Below, one piece after another: positions 1-12,617 of a stretch of DNA of 64,000 nt. A program made the translations under genes and the position numbers. Each line of letters starts with the position of its first letter. The first letter of the stretch is position 1. The notes beneath the pieces are model-generated. The model searched no databases, was not told where the DNA came from, and saw only the letters and a program-made list of their open reading frames with translations. The stretch comes from Gigaspora margarita (lineage: Eukaryota > Glomeromycota > Glomeromycetes > Diversisporales > Gigasporaceae): NCBI GenBank assembly GCA_009809945.1, contig WTPW01000561.1, forward strand, positions 62,001 through 126,000, in the 5' to 3' direction.

Positions 1-359
1 AACATTTAAAATTTGAACTTAGTAAATTTTTGGATTTACATTTTTTAACATTACATTTGTAACACTAATTATGAAGACTTATAATCTATGTCATACCAGA
101 TAATCTACCTTTACATTATCTTTCACTTTAACTTTTTAACTTTAATACATTAATTATTTAATATTACACATCGATACACTAGTTATAACTTGATATGATT
201 TATATCAATTGATAAATAGCATATTTAGTGTTTATAATTTAGATATACACTTTAAATATTAGAACATAAAAATGTTTACTAAATATTCATTAGATTTATC
301 AAATCTTGGAACTATATCAGACATAGAATATGTCCTCTTGAAATAGGTAAAATTCTGTC
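1..359. other. AT-rich stretch, no gene seen
   Basis: No convincing ORF, repeat end or RNA gene is visible. Sequence is near-random AT. Confidence 0.6.
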
Positions 360-840
360 TATTATAAATATTTAATAAAAACATATAAATTTACTATAAA
401 ATTTTAGCCAAAGATCTTTTTAGCTTGACTAATTAAAGTCAAAATAAATTTTATAGTTACATAGAACAATAAAAGAAGAAAAAATAAGCTTAAAACCAAA
501 TACAATTTCAAAATGTAACTTTGTCAAAAAACAAATATTTACTAATTTTAAAACAGACATTATATATAAAATTATGCTCTAAACAACTTTACTTAGTAGT
601 AATCTTGACAAAAAAATAAGTTAACTATATATAAATTTAAAATTTTTTGGCTTGTAATATAAAACCTTTTTTTATCAAAGTAACCTGGTTTGGGCTTCTA
701 AATAAACTTGTTCAACTTATAATTTTACTTGTATTAAGGTCAAACCACATTTTTTTAAACCTTTTACTAACTAAAAAATAGGTTAAAGCTAGAAACCAAT
801 TTTTTTCTAAATTTAGCTCTATTTTTTATTTAGGGTCATC
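360..840. repeat. Diverged arm of a foldback repeat family
   Basis: This stretch aligns by eye, with many differences, to the left arm of the 34051-35026 foldback. Shared landmarks in order are ATAAATTTACTATA, ACATAGAACAA, AAAATGTAAC, AACAACTTTACTTA, TTGGGCTTCTAAATAAACTTG (in reverse sense in the other arm) and CCTTTTACTAA. The matching right arm is not adjacent; a fragment of it lies at 6733-6960. It is either an old half copy or a copy split by later insertions. Confidence 0.5.
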
Positions 841-1409
841 TATAAATAATATTATATACTATATAGGCCTAAAATAATGCTCATAGGTGTTATTTCAAGT
901 TTTGAATCTTCTTAAAATAGCACATATGATCTCAAATCAATGCCTATTGTGAGGGTGAAAATCGTACCCTCTGTCTAAATATATCAGCTACACACTACTA
1001 ACACTAACTAAAACTACTCTAATTTAACCCTAATAATGGTGATAAGGCTTTGATTGAGGCATAGATGGACTTGGTCTGAGTAACTAGAGTCAAAATAGAG
1101 CTCTATATTATGTCACAAGGCTCTAATATGAGGTTACAGAATTTTAGACTTTACTATAATTTCACTTATCAGGGTTATCCATTAATAATAATAACAGTTT
1201 ATTTATTATCTATCAGAGGGATTTTAAACAATAACACTTCTACTCTAATTTTAAAGATTATTACTACAATATTGAACTTTAAAGCTTTGAACTCTACTGA
1301 TTTCTTGCTTCTGAACTATGGAATTAATGAACTATAAAAAAACTTACAAACACTATGGAAACTACTTTGAACTATTGAAGCTTATGAAATATGGAAAGTT
1401 TACTTTTTA
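841..1409. other. No gene seen
   Basis: The only ORF here (1110-1337, 75 residues) is low complexity, has no recognisable domain and no coding-like composition, so I do not call it a gene. Confidence 0.5.
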
Positions 1410-1602
1410 GTGAAGACAGGACCCCGGACATCTCTCATAGAGGTCATAACTGATCTGCATGAATTTAGGCGTTTTTGCTACCCCTAAAATCAAGTGAATT
1501 TGCTAAAAGTTAGATTATTACATATAAATTTTATAGTAATTTGCTAAAAACTAAATTATCACATCTATTTTTATAAATCAAAATAATATATGTATTTTTG
1601 AT

Positions 1603-3150
1603 TGCTGAACAAGTTTTCTTAGAGCACAATGTTAGAATAATTAGTAAAATTTTGTGAATTATAGAATTTTTAGTATTTTTATTAATAAAATTATATAAAA
1701 TATTATAATTCACAAAATTTTACTAATTGATTCTAACAAAGTGCTCTAATAAAACTTGTTCAGCACATAAAAATACATTATTTCGGCATATTTACTTTTA
1801 TATTTCTTGAAAATTCAAGAGAAGATGTTTAATTTTGGATTTTTTGATCAAAAAATCAAAATTAAGCACCTTCTCTTAAATTTTCAAGAAATATAAAAAT
1901 AAATATGCCGAAATAATGTATTTTTATGTGCTGAACAAGTTTTCTTAGAGCACTTTGTTAGAATCAATTAGTAAAATTTTGTGAATAATAGAATTTTTTA
2001 GTATTTTTATTAATAAAATTATATAAAATATTATAATTCACAAAATTTTACTAATTGATTCTAATATTGTGCTCTAAGAAAACTTGTTNNNNNNNNNNNN
2101 NNNNNNNNNNNNNNNNNNNNNNNNNNNNNNNNNNNNNNNNNNNNNNNNNNNNNNNNNNNNNNNNNNNNNNNNNNNNNNNNNNNNNNNNNNNNNNNNNNNN
2201 NNNNNNNNNNNNNNNNNNNNNNNNNNNNNNNNNNNNNNNNNNNNNNNNNNNNNNNNNNNNNNNNNNNNNNNNNNNNNNNNNNNNNNNNNNNNNNNNNNNN
2301 NNNNNNNNNNNNNNNNNNNNNNNNNNNNNNNNNNNNNNNNNNNNNNNNNNNNNNNNNNNNNNNNNNNNNNNNNNNNNNNNNNNNNNNNNNNNNNNNNNNN
2401 NNNNNNNNNNNNNNNNNNNNNNNNNNNNNNNNNNNNNNNNNNNNNNNNNNNNNNNNNNNNNNNNNNNNNNNNNNNNNNNNNNNNNNNNNNNNNNNNNNNN
2501 NNNNNNNNNNNNNNNNNNNNNNNNNNNNNNNNNNNNNNNNNNNNNNNNNNNNNNNNNNNNNNNNNNNNNNNNNNNNNNNNNNNNNNNNNNNNNNNNNNNN
2601 NNNNNNNNNNNNNNNNNNNNNNNNNNNNNNNNNNNNNNNNNNNNNNNNNNNNNNNNNNNNNNNNNNNNNNNNNNNNNNNNNNNNNNNNNNNNNNNNNNNN
2701 NNNNNNNNNNNNNNNNNNNNNNNNNNNNNNNNNNNNNNNNNNNNNNNNNNNNNNNNNNNNNNNNNNNNNNNNNNNNNNNNNNNNNNNNNNNNNNNNNNNN
2801 NNNNNNNNNNNNNNNNNNNNNNNNNNNNNNNNNNNNNNNNNNNNNNNNNNNNNNNNNNNNNNNNNNNNNNNNNNNNNNNNNNNNNNNNNNNNNNNNNNNN
2901 NNNNNNNNNNNNNNNNNNNNNNNNNNNNNNNNNNNNNNNNNNNNNNNNNNNNNNNNNNNNNNNNNNNNNNNNNNNNNNNNNNNNNNNNNNNNNNNNNNNN
3001 NNNAGAAAACTTGTTCAGCACATAAAAATACATTATTCCGGCATATTTACTTTTATATTTCTTGTAAATTTAAGAGAAGATGCTTAATTTTTGATTTTTT
3101 GATCAAAAAAATTCAAAATTAAGCATCTTAAATTTTTAAAAATTATAGTA
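1603..3150. repeat. Tandem array of alternating palindromes, period about 326 bp
   Basis: The motif TGCTGAACAAGTTTTCTTAG recurs at 1603 and 1929. Each unit holds two hairpins: one closing on AATTCACAAAATTTTACTAA, the other on TTGATCAAAAAATCAAAATT. The sequence after the gap (3004 on) resumes in phase with the unit at about 1749. The gap therefore lies inside the array and is probably an assembly collapse of further units. Confidence 0.8.
2089..3003. other. Assembly gap (915 N)
   Basis: Run of N flanked on both sides by the palindromic array. ORFs that appear to cross it are artefacts. Its true length is unknown. Confidence 0.99.
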
Positions 3151-3390
3151 GTACAAAAAAATGAGATAGCTTATTTTTTGGGTATGATTCTTGCAAAATG
3201 TAGGTAATTTGCTAAAAATAAAATATAAATGCATAAAATTGCTGTAATTTGCCAAAATGCTTTATATAACCTTTTTTAAAATTAACCTCAATTTGCTAAA
3301 ACTTAAATTTGGACCTCAGACCAAATTTTCTGCAATTTGCTAAAAAAAAAATATGACATATATCAGAGATGTCCGGGGTCCTGTGAAGAC

Positions 3391-5034
3391 AAAAGATACT
3401 ATATTTATACTTTTTACATGACTGCACTAATTCTACATTTAATACATTGATATCTTTAATATATTTGATATTTTTGATATCTTTAATATCTTTGATATAT
3501 CAAATATACAAGTCAAAGCAGGTAATAATCTATACAATATTAGGGAACTACAGTAAACTACATAAATATACATATTTGACTTACAATAGATAGCTAAAAA
3601 TAATAATTAGAATAGGATAATAATATAAAAAGAAAATCAGGATCACTTTCCACTCTCACACCATGCATGCCACCAAATTAACGCATAATTATTTAGAGCA
3701 TCCATGGTACTGAGTTGTATAATTCTACTTATACTAAAAATAAATTTTTATATTGTTCTTATAAAAACATGTGATTTAAATCATTTTAAAAATCAAATTA
3801 TAGTGTAAAAAAAATATTTTTAGAGTGAGCAGAATTATACACTACAGTACTCTAAATACTCTATACTCATAATAATAAATACCCTGAAATGACCCAAATG
3901 ATCCAAATGACAAATGACTAGTCATTGGGTCATTTTGAGACTCAAAATGATCTAAAAGATCATTTAATATATGTTAGTTAATATTCTAATCCTCTTTAGC
4001 CAATCATAATTGGCTACTAAACAAAATTAAAACATAATTAATAATTGTAGCTATAAGTTAATTAATATATATATCTTAAATAAAATTGGTTAAATTAATA
4101 AATTGCATATTTTAAACACCTTACTTAAGATATAAATATTAATTAACTTAGTAAAATTTGGAATTTCAATCTATAGTTAAGATTATCAATAAGAAAAGTA
4201 ATTAAGTTGATAACTTTTTATACAAGCAATTCAACCAATAAAACTATTTTATATGCTAATGAACTAAATGAACTTAATAACCAAAATGATCTTACCATGA
4301 TTAATAGCTTGGAGTTATTTAAATTTTGATTAAATAATCAAGTTATTTACTATTTCTAGGTGGAACAGAGTATATAAACTTTTATTGGGTTTGGATCTAA
4401 GTTTACAAATATCTAGTCCAACTTAGCTTACTTTGAAGCTTATATGTATGCATTATTGTTATGCAATTAAAGTTGATCAATCTATGTAAAAAATATTAGA
4501 TTTTGGATATAAACTCTATATATATGATGGCCTAATGACTAAATAACCCTCAAATGATCTTGGTCATTTCTAAATAACTATAATCATTTGGTCACAAGTT
4601 ATTTCTAAATGATTCAAAATTAAGATGACTATTAATAACTAGTTATTTTAGGATCATTTGAAGTTATTTGAAAAATTTGCAAACAACCAGGTTATTTACT
4701 ATTACTACTTTATACTCATTAATTAGCATATCTAAAAATTAGCTCTTATTTTTGAAATTAGCACATGGGCATACTCAAAATAATGTGCAGATCAATTATT
4801 TGATGCACAAGTAGGCATTATTTCAGGTCTATAGAGTACACCTACATAGTAGCTCTTGACCCTTCTGAACTATATAAAAAAATTTTTGAAATCATATATA
4901 GAGTAAAGTTAATAGAATACAGGCAAATTGTTTTTAATAATTATTTTTTAAATTTTGAATTGAATTATTTTAGCAATTATCAAATCAAATTTAATAAAAT
5001 TTTTTATTTTAATAGTTCATCAGTTAATCAGAGA
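3391..5034. other. No gene; weak ATGAC-rich repeats
   Basis: No coding region recognised. Two zones (about 3875-3970 and 4520-4690) are rich in short AAATGA(C/T)C repeats on both strands and may be the eroded ends of one element, but I cannot fix termini or a target duplication. Confidence 0.4.
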
Positions 5035-5072
5035 TCGATCATAGTGTAATGTGATACAAATTATATATGAAA

Positions 5073-5483
5073 ATTACTATAGGCAGAATGTGGCATGTAT
5101 ACATATAAAAGTTTTTTCTTACTAAGTTAATGACACATGTCCACTAATTGAAAGTTGTAGAGCTTGTCGAAGCGCATCTAACAGTAGTTAGAACATCCAA
5201 ATCGGCCTAGTGGGTGGCAAAATATTGTTGAAAAACGATTGGATGACTATATAAAATCTCTATGTAAACAGTATGTAAACAAACATTGTTTACATAGAGA
5301 TTTTATATAGTCATCCAATCGTTTTTCAACAATATCTCACTATCCACTGGGCCAATTTGGATGATCTAACCACTGTTAGGTGCACTTCGATGAGCTCTAC
5401 AACTTTCAATTAGTGGGCATGTCATTAACTTAGTAAGAAAAAAACATTTATATATATGCACGCCGCATTCTGCCTATAGTGAT
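5073..5483. mobile_element. Nested foldback element
   Basis: Near-perfect palindrome of about 200-bp arms: ATTACTATAGGCAGAATG at the left is mirrored by CATTCTGCCTATAGTGAT at the right, with a central hairpin on TGTTTACATAGAGATTTTAT. Arms carry the module AATTGAAAGTTGTAGAGC, which recurs in several other elements in this window (15570, 35455, 41685). Confidence 0.8.
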
Positions 5484-5966
5484 TCCATATCCCTTAGTTT
5501 GTAAAGGTTTGCAGACAAATTTGCCTGTATAATTACTATAAATATATCTCTGATCTACTTTTTTAATTATTTAAAATATTTAAATAAAATTTGGTATGAT
5601 AATATTTAAAAACAAGGATTATATTTTTGAATTATTTAATTTTATATTATAAGACAAAAAGTTTATATTGCTTATAAGCTAAAAATATAAATTTTAAAGA
5701 AATTTTTTAACCAAAAAAATAATTTACAATATCTTGGTGAATTNTTTAAATATTGGTTNTAAAAATATAGTTNCTAATACAATATTGTAGTTTATATAAA
5801 GGATTACAACTTTTATTATTGCACTTTAAGTGATTTATTTGTAAAATTAAGACTTGTAATAGAAGTAAAAATTTTTTTTATAGATAGAGATATATAAAAT
5901 TTGAGAAAACCTAAAGAAAAAATTCTATAGTAAAAGTTCCAAAACAAAACTTTAAACTTTTATTAC

Positions 5967-6174
5967 ACCAAAATTTTTTAATAATTTTAAAAAATTTTTA
6001 TAATAAAGTTGATAAAACAGAACTAATATTATATTTTTTCTTAGAAAGTATATAGCTAAAATTAATATATACCAAAATTTTTTAATAATTTTAAAAATTT
6101 TTATAATAAAGTTGATAAAACAGAACTAATATTATATTTTTTCTTAGAAAGTATATAGCTAAAATTAATATATA
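5967..6174 (+). repeat. 104-bp tandem duplication
   Basis: ACCAAAATTTTTTAATAATT starts at 5967 and again at 6071. The two copies are nearly identical, so the duplication is recent relative to the surrounding decay. Confidence 0.9.
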
Positions 6175-6732
6175 AAGTTTTATTTAAAAAACTTAAAATT
6201 TTAAAATTTATGCAGGCAAATTTGCCTGCATAACAAATTAAGGGATATGATTTGCATTACATTATACTATGATCGAACTGGCAAACTATCAATTAATTTT
6301 ATAACTATATAGATTTAGAATAAAAAAAGTTTATCAGATTTGGTTTAATAATTAGAAACATATTTTGATCTAAAGTTTAAAAAACTTTTACTTGGAAAAT
6401 ATTTGCCTGTTTTCTATTAATTTTCATTTATATTTATATATATAATTTTCAAAACTTTGAATATATTGTAATATAGTAATATAATTTGATAATTTTGGTA
6501 CTATTTGATTCATCTTTATAAGACCAATCCAATAATACCAAAATTATTTAATTCAGATAACTGGATCAAAAGTTATTTCCAAAAACTATTAGTTATATAA
6601 TAATTTTATAAGAAAAGATATATCTGGTAGTTTTTGTTAATAATAAATTGAATAGTACAAAAATCATTCAATTTGGACATCTAAATCAAAATTTAGACAA
6701 ATTTTTATAAAAAAATTATGTTATATTTTTGG

Positions 6733-6960
6733 CCCTCTACTTATTAGAAAAAGTTTATTTTTTGTATAACTTCTTTCTCCTTCTTATATAATGCTATTTA
6801 AGAATGCCCTTTAGTAAAAGGTTCAAGAAAATGCATTTTGATCTCAATAAAGTAAAATTACATATTAAACAAGTTTATTTAGAAGCCCAAACAGATTATT
6901 TTAATAAAAAAGATGTTTAGATTACAAATTAAAAAATTTTAACTTTAGTATACAGCTAAC
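6733..6960. repeat. Fragment of the 34-kb foldback family, other arm
   Basis: TTTAGTAAAAGGTTCAAGAA, AACAAGTTTATTTAGAAGCC and AATTTTAACTTTAGTA occur in the same order as in the right arm of the foldback at 34051-35026. It is cut off close to the PIF-like insertion at 6989. Confidence 0.6.
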
Positions 6961-7298
6961 TGCTACATTATCAAAAAAATATATGTAAGGAAGCTTCCTG
7001 AAATCAGCTGATTTCTGGGTGGGTGGGTCAGCTGAAGTATCAGGTGTAATTCCAGCCAAAATTTCATAATTCCGGTCAAAGTTACAAAATTATTTTTGAC
7101 CAAAATTATAGATTTATTAATAATATTTAATAATTAATAACTTTTAATCTACTGGACCAAATTTGATGATTTAACTACCAAACTGATCCTCTCAATGAGA
7201 GGATTCTAACAATTCAAAAAATTATAAGGGAAGTGAGGGGTCCCTATTTTATCATATCATACATATATATATATATAGTATAAATACTAATAGTAGAA

Positions 7299-7464
7299 AA
7301 TTCTATTATGACCCAGGTCAAAATAATCTTCTTTTAGAATTTAGGGTTAGTTTGGGCCAGAATTATTTTATATTAAAAAACTCCAGATGGTATTAATATA
7401 ATTCTGGCTCACACTAACCCTAAATTCTAAGAGGAGATCACTTTGACCAGGTCAAAATAGAATT
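7299..7464. mobile_element. Small foldback element
   Basis: AATTCTATTATGACC at the left is mirrored by GGTCAAAATAGAATT at the right. Arms include TTTAGAATTTAGGGTTAG and its complement. No ORF. Absent from the sister element at 43381, so it is a secondary insertion. Confidence 0.75.
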
Positions 7465-7675
7465 GGCCATTTTATTATAATAAAATTATAATATTCGAAT
7501 TTGAATTCTCAATAACTATTTATCCAAATGACCTAAAATTTTTAATATAGATAGATATAAAAATAATCTATATTATATTAAAATTTCAGCTAAATCAGAT
7601 TAGTAGTTCTTGCAAAATTGCTTAAAAACAGTATATAATTTTGTTAAATTATTTTAGGGTAAAATTGGTTTTTAG

Positions 7676-8035
7676 CGATCGCAGGTAGTTGTTACATAGT
7701 AAAGTCCAAATTTTACTATATAAATTGATTATGATCGCTTAGACAAACTTATTCGGGTGATCAAAATATATATATTTTGAAATTTATATCCAAATTGGAG
7801 AAATTTTTATTATTCAATTTTTATATTTTACATTCATTGAATATATTTTTTTAAAAAAATTTTAATTTTTTTGTTGAATATAAAAATCAAATGTCAAATA
7901 ATAAAAACTTCTTCAATACTGATAAAAATTTTAGTATAAGTATATTTTGATCTACTAAAAAAGTTTACTTAAGCGACTATAATCAATTCACAAAGTAAAA
8001 TATTGAATTTGCTATGTAGCAACTGTTGTCAATCG
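7676..8035. mobile_element. Small inverted-repeat element
   Basis: Imperfect inverted repeats: GATCGCAGGTAGTTGTTACA at the left against the complement of TGTAGCAACTGTTGTCAATC at the right. Further inside, AAGTAAATTT/TCTACTAAAA blocks pair less well. No ORF. Not present in the sister PIF-like element. Confidence 0.6.
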
Positions 8036-8479
8036 TGCAGTAGCTTATTTTCAGATCAAAAATGTTCTTGAGTTTTTTTAAATATTAAAATTTGATTAGC
8101 CAATAGTCTTATCACTAGGGAGTATAACCTATATAAACCCTAATTACTTGATTTACTGCACTTCTCTAAAATTTAATTACAGAATCCTGTAATCAAAATA
8201 GATTTGTATTACTATAAAAGTTCTATAGTTTATTAAATAATTATAAACCATTTTAGTAATACAAATTTATTGTATTTTTAGGATTCTGTGATTAGATTTT
8301 AACAATTTGGGCTTGCTAGAATCCTCTCATTGAGAGGATCATTTTGGTAGTTAAATCATCAAATTTGGTCCAGTAGATCAAAAGTTATTTATTATTAGAT
8401 ATTATATCTAACTTTTTAATAATTATAAAATCTGATTGGCTAATTGGGTATCAGGTGTGGGTGGGTGGGTAGGCTTATA

Positions 8480-8636
8480 TAGTATAACCCTGCAATAGTC
8501 ACATTTGCATTAGTCACAATCTTGCTATAGTCACCTCAATTTTTCTATTTAACTATATTCACTATATATAAATTTATCTCGCAATAGGCACATAGAATGT
8601 CTGATTTTGGCATGTAACTATTGCAGAGTTATACTG
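8480..8636. mobile_element. TA-target MITE with GTCAC motifs
   Basis: AGTATAACCCTGCAATAGT at the left mirrors ACTATTGCAGAGTTATACT at the right. Comparison with the empty site in the element at 43381 (CTCATAGTAAAC) supports a TA duplication (8478-8479, 8637-8638), as in Tc1/mariner/pogo elements. The interior repeats ATAGTCAC-like words. Confidence 0.75.
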
Positions 8637-8675
8637 TAGTAAACAAAAATCAGCTGATTTCTGGAAGCTCTCTAA

Positions 8676-10386
8676 ACCTCTATAAATAATTATGCAGTAT
8701 AAATCTTTAAAAAAATTGCATTTAGTTCAAAATATTGAATAAGATAAAATTTACAAAATTTATAGTCTAGTAATTATACAGTATTACAAAAAATTTATAG
8801 TTCAAATTATTACAAAAATTTACAGTCTAGTAATTACATAGCTGGTAGTATTACAAAAATATAGTAATTTACAAAACTAATGCATCTGCATTTTTATTAA
8901 ATGCACTTCTGATTATTATTAATATATACAAATATTCAAATTTATACAATAATTATATTATTAAATAAAATTTTATTTATAAGCCATAATATATATTTAT
9001 GCTATATCAGATATACAAGTTTATTTTTAATAACTAATTAACCTAAATTCTAAATAAAAATAGCTAATAGTGACAAAAATAGCAACTAAATATGATACAT
9101 TAATACAACACTATATTGTATTAGTACTTAAAAAAGAAAAAAAAACTCCAAATATGAAATTAACTAAACTAATACAAACTTCAACTAGAGTCCTTCTATT
9201 TATTTTCAAAAAAAGTACCAAAAGCCCAAAAAACAAAGATGTAAAGCAATGAAACACACTAACAATAATGATACTACAGTAGAAAGTGCACCCAATGACT
9301 CCAGAAACAATAATGACAATACTAAAACAACTTAACTAATGAAAAAACTACTAGAAGCACAAGACTAATTTACTAACAAAAAAGTCAAAAGTCAATAAAA
9401 TAGCAAAAATCTGAAAACACAAATAACAATAAAGTCTATATGAGTTCAAAAAAGAAACAATACCAAAATAATAAAGTTAAAATTACCAAAATAATAAAGC
9501 CTGAAATCACCAAAATAATGAAGCCCAAAATTACCATATATAATAGTATAGAAATAATTAGTTCAGAGAATAGAAAAGATAATAAAAAAAAAATAATAAA
9601 ACAAAATATACCTACTTTTAACAAAGTAAAACACTAACAAAAGAATGCTAAAACTCCAAAAATTGTTAATATCTCCAAACTAACAAAGTGCTAAAAGCTC
9701 TACAAATAATGCTACTAAAACAATAAAAGCCTAAACTAAATAAAACAATACCAATGATACACCAACTACTACAAAAGAAGTACTAATGTTCTACACTAAT
9801 TGCCCAACTAACAAAAGCCAAACTAGATGATTGCCAAAAATAAGTTAATATTAATATGAAAAAAACAAAAAACTTATCTTTTATATTAACCCTATATACA
9901 AGTGATCTATAAAACTAAGAATCAGAAACTGATATATGTCCAGATATTTATTATATCAGTCAATTAGTTTCTAATTACACAATATTTGTTGTATTGCACA
10001 AATATGCAAATGGTAACAGATGGAAATTGCAAGTTACATTTTTGATATTTTGATTAATATTGCATCAAAAACAGAATTTTGGTATCACTTTGCATAGAAA
10101 TTGAGAGTCCTCTGCTACTCTCCAAACAATAAATAAATAAAATAGAAAATATTGTTATAGTGCTATAGCATTATAGTGTTATAGCACTATGATGCCACCT
10201 TTTTTTATGACATAATTAAAATTTTAATAAGTAGTCTAATAAATTAATATTGATATAGCATTGTAGTGCTATAGTACTATGATGCAACCTTTTTTATAAT
10301 GTAATAATAAATTAATTTTGATCAGTATAAATGATAATAAAAAAATTTTATTACTTCATTTACATTCGATACAAGTAAAGTGCTAG
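8676..10386 (+). other. AT-rich; possible low-complexity coding remnant at 9070-9830
   Basis: No recognisable domain. From 9070 to about 9830 the plus strand is purine- and AAA/AAT-rich and in pieces reads as Asn/Lys/Thr-rich peptide interrupted by many stops. It could be an eroded N-terminal extension of the FAR1-type gene that follows, or just A-rich repeat. Inverted GCTATAGCACTATA words lie at about 10150-10280. Confidence 0.3.
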
Positions 10387-11756
10387 AATTTGCAGAATTT
10401 GACATTAATAATAACATATTGTATATTAATCTGATTGAATTTCATGGAGCTCAAGCAAATACAACAACATTTCATAGTTAGAATCATGTAATAAATAGAA
10501 TTGCCTATAATAATATACAAAAATCTCTTAAAGGGTTCTACAAGTACCTACTCTTAAATGAACATTAATAGAAATAATATGACCAATAGGATCAATACTC
10601 AATATGAAGACAATCAAACTGAATTTGATATTAAGAATGAAGGCAATTTTATACTAAATTCAGAAGCTGCCTACTAGAAAAAATTTGGAGCGAATACAAC
10701 TTTTTATAACTAGAATTGTGGAAATCATATATTTAATGAACTGTATAATAAAAATCAAATAGAATTTGATATTAGTAGTAGTATAAATCGAACTGGAACT
10801 GAACAAAATAAAATCGAGATTCTTGAAAGCTATCATCAGTATGAATTACAAGTAGGTATAATATTTCACGACTAGGATCATGCTATAAATAAAATCTAAA
10901 AGTATGAAAAAAGACAAGAATTTAAAACATATTGTTATCATATTAAAAATTTAAAAATGGGGATGTCTAGAGATATATGATAGTTTGTGAACATTTTGGG
11001 TACACTAAAGCAACAAAAAGCAAAGACCCAAAAAAAGTAACAACAACTAAACATGTTGGATGCATATAGCAAATTAATTTGTCATATCCAGAGAAAGATA
11101 ATTCCTACAAGCTTATATATATTACAAAGCTAGTTAATGAAAATCATGATCTTGACTAGGCACATTATAATTTTCAAGAAAAATATAGTATTCACAATGG
11201 AGATGACTAAGGATATTAAATTCTTTGTAACAAAGATGAATTGTAGCCACCAGCAAATCCATAAAGCTCTTGAAGAAAAATATTTTGCCAAGATCTATAT
11301 GCCAGTTCTATAACAAGTAATTTAACAATTTCGTTCAAAATTGCAGGACCAGACTAATGATGCTAATCAACTATATAAGGAGGTGCTAAATAAGAAAGAA
11401 GTTGATTCTCAGTAGTATGTTGAAGTGGATTGGGACCCTAATAGTAAATATCTTCACTAGCTTTTCTATATGTCCCCTAAGCAAATAGAATAGTAGTTGA
11501 AGTATAGTAATATCATTTTGAATGATAATACTTGTGCTACTAATCATTATGAGATGGTACTATCACTTTTTTAGTGGTTGATAACAATTTATCTTCCAGA
11601 CTTGTAGCTCAGGCATTAACAGACAATGAGACAAAAAATGCACATAGCTAGATTTTGTAGCAAATCAAACAAGCAAACATGAAGTTACTCCATAAGTTAT
11701 TTTTACTAATGCAAACCCTGCCTTAATTACTACAATACATGATAAATTTCCAACTA

Positions 11757-12016
11757 TATGGGCTAGGTGCTGCAAAAAAGGACCAAATTGACAAAATAAA
11801 AGATCTTCAGAAAATCAATTTTTATGTTGCAAATCTTATAATAAATCATAAGAAAGTGCAAACTTTAAAGAACATTATAGCAAAAATTTTATTAATACAA
11901 CTACTTTGTGTTTTAAGTAAAAAATGTTCCTAATCATATTCTAAATTGATTTATGTGAAAAAATATCTTTTGAAAAAATTGTCAATTTGGTCCCTTTTTG
12001 TAGCACCTAGCCCATA
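11757..12016. mobile_element. 260-bp TA-target MITE inside the FAR1-type gene
   Basis: Inverted repeats of about 38 bp: TATGGGCTAGGTGCTGCAAA at the left and its mirror ending GTAGCACCTAGCCCATA at the right. They are flanked by TA (11755-11756, 12017-12018). Removing the element and one TA rejoins the host reading frame from DKFPT to the CMFHIVQ motif within a few codons. TA duplication suggests Tc1/mariner mobilisation. Confidence 0.85.
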
Positions 12017-12617
12017 TATCCTCTTAATTGCATGTTTCACATTGTACAAAATATCTCTTTAAACTTGAAAAATTATCTTAAAGACAAGTATAATGAGTTT
12101 ATTAAAGATTTTTTTTGAAGTACAACAAATCAGCTTTGCTACACTATTCAAATATCAGTAAAAATATTTGCTTGATAAGTATAGCAATAAGAGTGTGATT
12201 AGCTACTTGCAGCGGCTTTATACTAATAAGAGATCATAAGCAAAAGCATTTGTGCTGAAATTATTTATAGCAGAAATGTCTTCTACTTCATAAGTTGAAA
12301 GCTATAATGCAAAGCTCAAGAGATTAATATTTAATTCAAATACAACCATATTAGAACTTGCAAAAAAATTAACAGCATGTGTTCTTGAAGAAGATAAAAA
12401 AAACAGAATATGCTTTATTTTGTGCATCAATTCTGAAAGCAGTATTGGTTGCAACAGCTAATAGTATACTTTCAAATGTTTGTAAATTGCTACATAAATG
12501 TCTAACAATGGAAATGTTTAAGCTTCATGAAGATTAGATAAAGCATTCCTTCAATACTACGCTATGATAGTGTCTCAGGAAGAATTGCAGAGATGTTTTA
12601 CTATAAGTACTGTTAAT

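Larger units (their letters stand above)
1418..3382. mobile_element. hAT-like nonautonomous element with assembly gap
   Basis: Terminal inverted repeats begin AGGACCCCGGACATCTCT at 1418 and end with the complement at 3382 (about 21 of 22 positions match). They are flanked by a perfect 8-bp direct duplication, GTGAAGAC, at 1410-1417 and 3383-3390. An 8-bp duplication is the hallmark of hAT transposition. The interior has no transposase; it holds palindromic satellite units and the N gap. The AGGACCCC end is shared with the smaller MITEs at 14139, 14727, 16153 and 61657, but the subterminal sequence differs. Confidence 0.85.
5035..6276. mobile_element. Inverted-repeat element with nested foldback
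   Basis: The left end TCGATCATAGTGTAATGT at 5035 is mirrored by the complement of GCATTACATTATACTATG/ATCGA at 6254-6276, about 28 matches over 32. The interior has no ORF. It contains a complete foldback at 5073-5483 and a 104-bp tandem duplication at 5967-6174. GCAGGCAAATTTGCCTGC near 6211 is a short perfect palindrome. No clear target duplication was found. Confidence 0.6.
6989..8672. mobile_element. PIF/Harbinger-like MITE with nested insertions
   Basis: Ends are GGAAGCTTCCTGAAATCAGC at 6989 and the mirror AGCTGATTTCTGGAAGCTCTC at 8672 (in pieces of 20 or fewer). They are flanked by the 3-bp duplication TAA (6986-6988, 8673-8675). A 3-bp TWA duplication is typical of PIF/Harbinger. The interior matches the element at 43381-44664, including GTGGGTGGGT, the CTCTCAATGAGAGGATTCTA hairpin module and the paired CCTGTAATC/GATTCTGTGATTAG blocks. 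It has been enlarged by insertions at 7299-7464, 7676-8035 and 8480-8636. Confidence 0.8.

Noticed and set aside
2055-3122. Three ORFs of 313-355 residues spanning the N run
   Set aside because: They consist almost entirely of undetermined residues; the flanks are palindromic satellite.
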